From assembly GCA_002733385.1 (NCBI GenBank), contig NVVO01000051.1, positions 1 to 9,119 on the forward strand: a DNA stretch of 9,119 nucleotides, read 5' to 3'. The position numbers were made by a program, and so were the translations under genes. The stretch is from Robiginitomaculum sp. Its GTDB lineage: Bacteria; Pseudomonadota; Alphaproteobacteria; Caulobacterales; Maricaulaceae. The notes beneath the pieces are model-generated. The model did not search any database. It saw nothing but the letters and a program-made list of their open reading frames with translations, and was not told the origin of the DNA. Numbering within the stretch: the first letter of the stretch is position 1; each line of letters starts with the position of its first letter. Below are positions 6,875 to 9,119 of this stretch, piece by piece.

Positions 6875-7489
6875 CTATAGTCTGTTGGTGGAGGTGACCT
6901 CTGTTTCCTCCAACGCCGCCGAGACCAACTCCGACGCATCTTGCAAAGACTGGTTTGCCAAATGTGCGTATCTTGCTGTTGTCGAGGGTTGGGAGTGGCC
7001 TAGTAGGGCGCCGATCATTGGGAGACTTAGGCCTTTGGCGGCGGCCATGCTGGCGAAGGTGTGGCGCAAGTCGTGGAGGCGGACATCGGTGATGCTTGCG
7101 CGCTTGCGAATTTTTAGCCAAATTCCCGGCGTGCCGACATAAGGCCTGTCTCCGCCCTTGGTACTTATGCGGTCTTTGTTGGCGGTGAACACATATTCTG
7201 ACCCTGGCTCACGGGGGTATTCTCTTAGGATGTCACGAGCGGGTTTTGCCATTGGTATGACTTTGGCACCTGTCTTGCTTTTCCTGAAATAAAAGAAACC
7301 GCGCTCTAAATCTATCTCTGACCATTGGAGTTTTTCAATTTCTGATTTTCGGCAGCCCGTCATGAGAAGTAAACGGATGACTGTGATGCCGTGCTTGTGT
7401 CCGTATTCCGTTTCTTCTTCATTGAGGGCGATATGCAGTCTATTGAGTTCGTCTTGTGACAGATAACGTTCACGGACATTATAGACCAA
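6875..7489 (-). pseudogene. Tyrosine recombinase/integrase, catalytic domain only (5' truncated)
   Basis: The frame gives 204 residues comprising the entire catalytic domain of a phage or island-type tyrosine integrase. Active-site residues are all present: Arg47 (TGCRKSEI), Lys72 (KSKTG), His139 and Arg142 (LHDLRHTFAS), His165 (LLGHSQPSTTARYAH) and the nucleophile Tyr174. Family members normally have about 400 residues, with arm-binding and core-binding domains ahead of the RERYLS stretch seen here at the start. Those are missing: the frame is closed by a TGA a short way upstream and the Fic gene's stop lies only 74 bp away. The first usable codon is a TTG, with a poor GGGG motif before it. 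It is most likely a decayed integrase cut at its 5' side by rearrangement. The base composition is visibly richer in G+C than the NACHT gene, which suggests a different origin. Confidence 0.75.
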
Positions 7490-7563
7490 TAAAGCCCCAA
7501 ATTGTACGAAATCTCACTTTGAAATTTAAACGTCAATAATCCCAAATCAAAAATCCAGCTCAC

Positions 7564-8667
7564 TTACTCTATAGACCGCAGGACATAGTGCGTACTACGT
7601 CCACTAGACAGGCCTTTTTCAAGCACGCCTTTTTTTACGAGGTCATTTATATCTCGTAATGCGGTATCTTGAGAACATTTCGTAAGCTTTGCCCATTTAG
7701 ACGAAGTAAGGTTTCCCTTAAAGTCACCCAACAAACGATTGATAATGTTTTGCTGTCGCTCGTTTATGATTTTACTTTTGTGAGCCTGCCAAAAATCCGC
7801 TTTATATAATACACTCTTTAGCGTTTCTTCTGCACCTTGAATGGCATGCTCTAAACATTCCAAAAACCATAATAACCAATCCGTTATATCTGTACCGCCT
7901 TTTTGGGTTGCTTCAAGAATATCATAATATGCCTTACGTTCTTTTCGGATTTGTGCCGACATACTATAAAATCTTTGCCTGTTTTCATCTGACCTGGCCA
8001 ACCCCATGTCGGCTACAGCGCGTGCTATTCGTCCATTGCCATCATCAAAGGGGTGGATGGTTACAAACCACAGATGAGACATGGCAGCGCGTATGACCGG
8101 ATCACATTTGGGCGACCCATTAAACCACTTCAAAAAACGCTCCATCTCTTGTGGTAATAGATTGGCGGCAGGCGCTTCGTAGTGAACTTTCTCTTTTCCT
8201 ATTGGGCCGGAAACAACCTGCATTGGCCCTTCCTCATCTTTGCGCCAATCCGCAACGGTAATTTTGAGCATCCCGCTACGCCCTGTTGGGAACAATGCGG
8301 CATGCCAACCGAAGAAACGATCTTCTGTGAGGACCTCCTCATATTGCTGCGTTGCATCCAGCATCATTTCCACGATACCTTCAACATGACGTTCTGTAGG
8401 TACTAGCCCTGCTATATCCATACCAAGGCGGCGGGCAATGGACGAGCGCACCTGCTCTTTATCAAGAACTTCGCCCTCTATTTCACTAGACTTGAGAACA
8501 TCTTCCGTCAGCATATTCAATGTGGCTTCACGGCGAAGATCAAACCCGAGCGCTTCCATTTTACCTACGAGCCGCCCTTGCTGGTACCTTACACGCGTAA
8601 GGGTGTCCGCAATGTCTTTTTCTCGCCAAGTAAACTCTGGCCATGTGTTGCTTTCGTGGATATACAT
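7564..8667 (-). CDS. Fic-domain protein AMP-transferase with DUF4172-like N-terminus
   Basis: This gene encodes 367 residues. Fic enzymes usually attach AMP to hydroxyl side chains of target proteins. The catalytic motif HPFDDGNGRIAR (205-216) is complete, including the His205 general base, Asp209 and the Gly-Asn-Gly-Arg phosphate loop. An inhibitory-helix motif fitting (S/T)xxxE(G/N) is present as SSEIEG (60-65), placing it with Fic proteins that are self-inhibited from an N-terminal helix. Glu64 would be the inhibitory Glu. The C-terminal 65 or so residues (NERQQNIINRLL onward, with TALRDINDLVKKGVLEKG) look like a winged-helix DNA-binding domain. The ATG at 8667 follows GGAG with a 6-bp spacer. 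It faces a duplicated operator-like module, and its own winged helix makes autoregulation plausible. No separate antitoxin gene is adjacent, consistent with intramolecular inhibition. The targets are unknown. Confidence 0.93.
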   Translation of the reverse strand: MYIHESNTWPEFTWREKDIADTLTRVRYQQGRLVGKMEALGFDLRREATLNMLTEDVLKSSEIEGEVLDKEQVRSSIARRLGMDIAGLVPTERHVEGIVEMMLDATQQYEEVLTEDRFFGWHAALFPTGRSGMLKITVADWRKDEEGPMQVVSGPIGKEKVHYEAPAANLLPQEMERFLKWFNGSPKCDPVIRAAMSHLWFVTIHPFDDGNGRIARAVADMGLARSDENRQRFYSMSAQIRKERKAYYDILEATQKGGTDITDWLLWFLECLEHAIQGAEETLKSVLYKADFWQAHKSKIINERQQNIINRLLGDFKGNLTSSKWAKLTKCSQDTALRDINDLVKKGVLEKGLSSGRSTHYVLRSIE

Positions 8668-8670
8668 ATC

Positions 8671-8780
8671 ATTCTCCGCATATTATGCAGTGAATATAGC
8701 ACTTAACCACCGCAAATGCAACATTATTCGCCGCATAAAAAGCGGTGAATAATAGTGTTAATCGCCGCATAGGGTATTTA
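8671..8780. promoter_or_regulatory. Duplicated operator-like module upstream of the Fic gene
   Basis: Two degenerate tandem copies of about 55 bp (8671-8725 and 8726-8780) each run ATTC-x-CCGCATA, then GTGAATA, TAG and a second CCGCA element. The CCGCAWA cores fall at 8676, 8710, 8731 and 8765, giving steps of 34, 21 and 34 bp. Within the second copy TTATTCGCCGC and GCGGTGAATAA form an 11-bp inverted repeat with one mismatch around ATAAAAA; the first copy has a weaker equivalent. This fills the gap between the Fic start and the 64-aa ORF and is probably the Fic promoter-operator. Confidence 0.6.
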
Positions 8781-8782
8781 TG

Positions 8783-8977
8783 TTATCGGCTTCGCCCATT
8801 ATCATTACCAGTTTCAGGTGCGATAAATTCTCCATCGCTTGAACCTCGCTCAATATAAGGTTCCGCTGCACTGGTAAAATCCTCAGCAATAGCGGGAGGC
8901 GTAGGAATGCTTTCAGGTGTGGATATTTTAGGCTCTACAGTTTTTGTTTCTACTTTGGTTTCCTCTGGCGCTTTCAT
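8783..8977 (-). CDS. 64-aa Pro/Glu/Thr-rich hypothetical protein
   Basis: This ORF encodes 64 residues and is unrecognised. It is dominated by Pro, Glu, Thr and Ser (KVETKTVEPKISTPESIPTPP) and is likely disordered, with no predicted helix-rich core, signal peptide or membrane segment. The start is supported by AGAGG 6 bp before the ATG at 8977. It is read in the same direction as Fic, with 115 bp of operator-like DNA between them. Its leader carries the 20-bp repeat shared with the small gene at the left end. It may be a real small protein or the 5' piece of a formerly larger gene. Confidence 0.45.
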   Translation of the reverse strand: MKAPEETKVETKTVEPKISTPESIPTPPAIAEDFTSAAEPYIERGSSDGEFIAPETGNDNGRSR

Positions 8978-9001
8978 ATTTGCCTCTTTGACGGTTGGTG
9001 C

Positions 9002-9021
9002 TGTCCGTCGTCATATAAAAT
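9002..9021 (-). repeat. 20-bp leader repeat, right copy
   Basis: TGTCCGTCGTCATATAAAAT is the exact reverse complement of 79-98. It lies 24 bp upstream of the ATG at 8977 and ends at the base immediately before the IS end at 9022, so the insertion probably truncated a longer similarity. Confidence 0.85.
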
Positions 9022-9119
9022 TGAGGTGGTCCCCATTAATTGGACAGTTTTCGACGTTTTTTAAGCTACACTTTGTATCATCTGGTCGGTTTCCATTTCT
9101 TGTCTATTTTTCCAATAGG
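9022..9119. mobile_element. IS3-family insertion sequence, one end only
   Basis: TGAGGTGGTCCCCATTAATT followed by GGACAG at 9022-9047 has the form of IS3-family terminal inverted repeats (TG...CCCC...TTGGACA). A short non-coding strip then leads to a transposase stop codon reading outward on the minus strand, as expected for the right end of such elements. The rest of the element and its target duplication lie outside the window. Confidence 0.7.
9061..9119 (-). CDS. IS3-family transposase (OrfB), C-terminal fragment
   Basis: The minus-strand frame entering from the window edge reads YWKNRQEMETDQMIQSVA and then stops at 9061. Its closeness to the IS end, about 38 bp away, and its strand match the 3' end of an IS3-family orfB. 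Too little is present to identify the subgroup. Only the last 19 or so codons are inside the window. Confidence 0.5.
   Translation of the reverse strand, partial: YWKNRQEMETDQMIQSVA

Noticed and set aside
6825..7142. 105-aa plus-strand ORF after the NACHT gene
   Set aside because: It is antisense to the well-supported integrase domain and shows no family features.
7564..8977. Fic plus upstream small ORF as a classical toxin-antitoxin pair
   Set aside because: The Fic protein carries its own inhibitory motif SSEIEG, and the small ORF has no inhibitory motif and is separated by a promoter-like region.

Overview
The window looks like an accessory or mobile region of a Gram-negative bacterium, probably a proteobacterium and perhaps an alphaproteobacterium. 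The lineage is a weak inference from gene style: GGAG-type ribosome binding sites, a DUF4172-type Fic protein and a P4-like integrase domain. I see no rRNA, tRNA, CRISPR array or housekeeping gene.

Layout. Bases 1-113 hold a 7-bp-arm inverted repeat and a 20-bp leader (79-98) that recurs inverted at the far right end. A small four-cysteine ORF (114-332, +) follows. Positions 339-506 (-) hold a short ORF that may be a GNAT C-terminal fragment. A compact four-gene operon runs leftward from 3542 to 511: a basic 72-aa protein, a PLP enzyme of the Orn/Lys/Arg decarboxylase fold group, a GNAT-like acyltransferase and a small SET-domain methyltransferase. Two of its junctions are 8-bp overlaps and one is a 12-bp gap. 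Diverging from it across only 63 bp is a 1072-aa NACHT STAND NTPase with an N-terminal helix-turn-helix (3606-6824, +). The shared control region is full of palindromes and has four helically spaced GTGCAA copies.

The NACHT gene converges on a tyrosine-recombinase catalytic domain lacking its N-terminal DNA-binding half (6875-7489, -). Next comes an intact Fic AMP-transferase gene (7564-8667, -) behind a duplicated operator-like module of about 55 bp, then a 64-aa Pro/Glu/Thr-rich ORF (8783-8977, -). The right edge holds one end of an IS3-family element (9022-9119) whose boundary falls exactly where the 20-bp leader repeat stops.

How the parts may work together. Bacterial NACHT NTPases are established anti-phage sensors, so the NACHT gene is the best candidate immune component. 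The divergent PLP/GNAT/SET operon has enzymes of three types that would suit making or attaching a modified amino acid, amine or acyl group. Whether it belongs with the NACHT gene is unproven, but the tight shared intergenic region makes it the most interesting hypothesis here. The Fic protein, truncated integrase and IS element point to a genomic island assembled by several transfer events.
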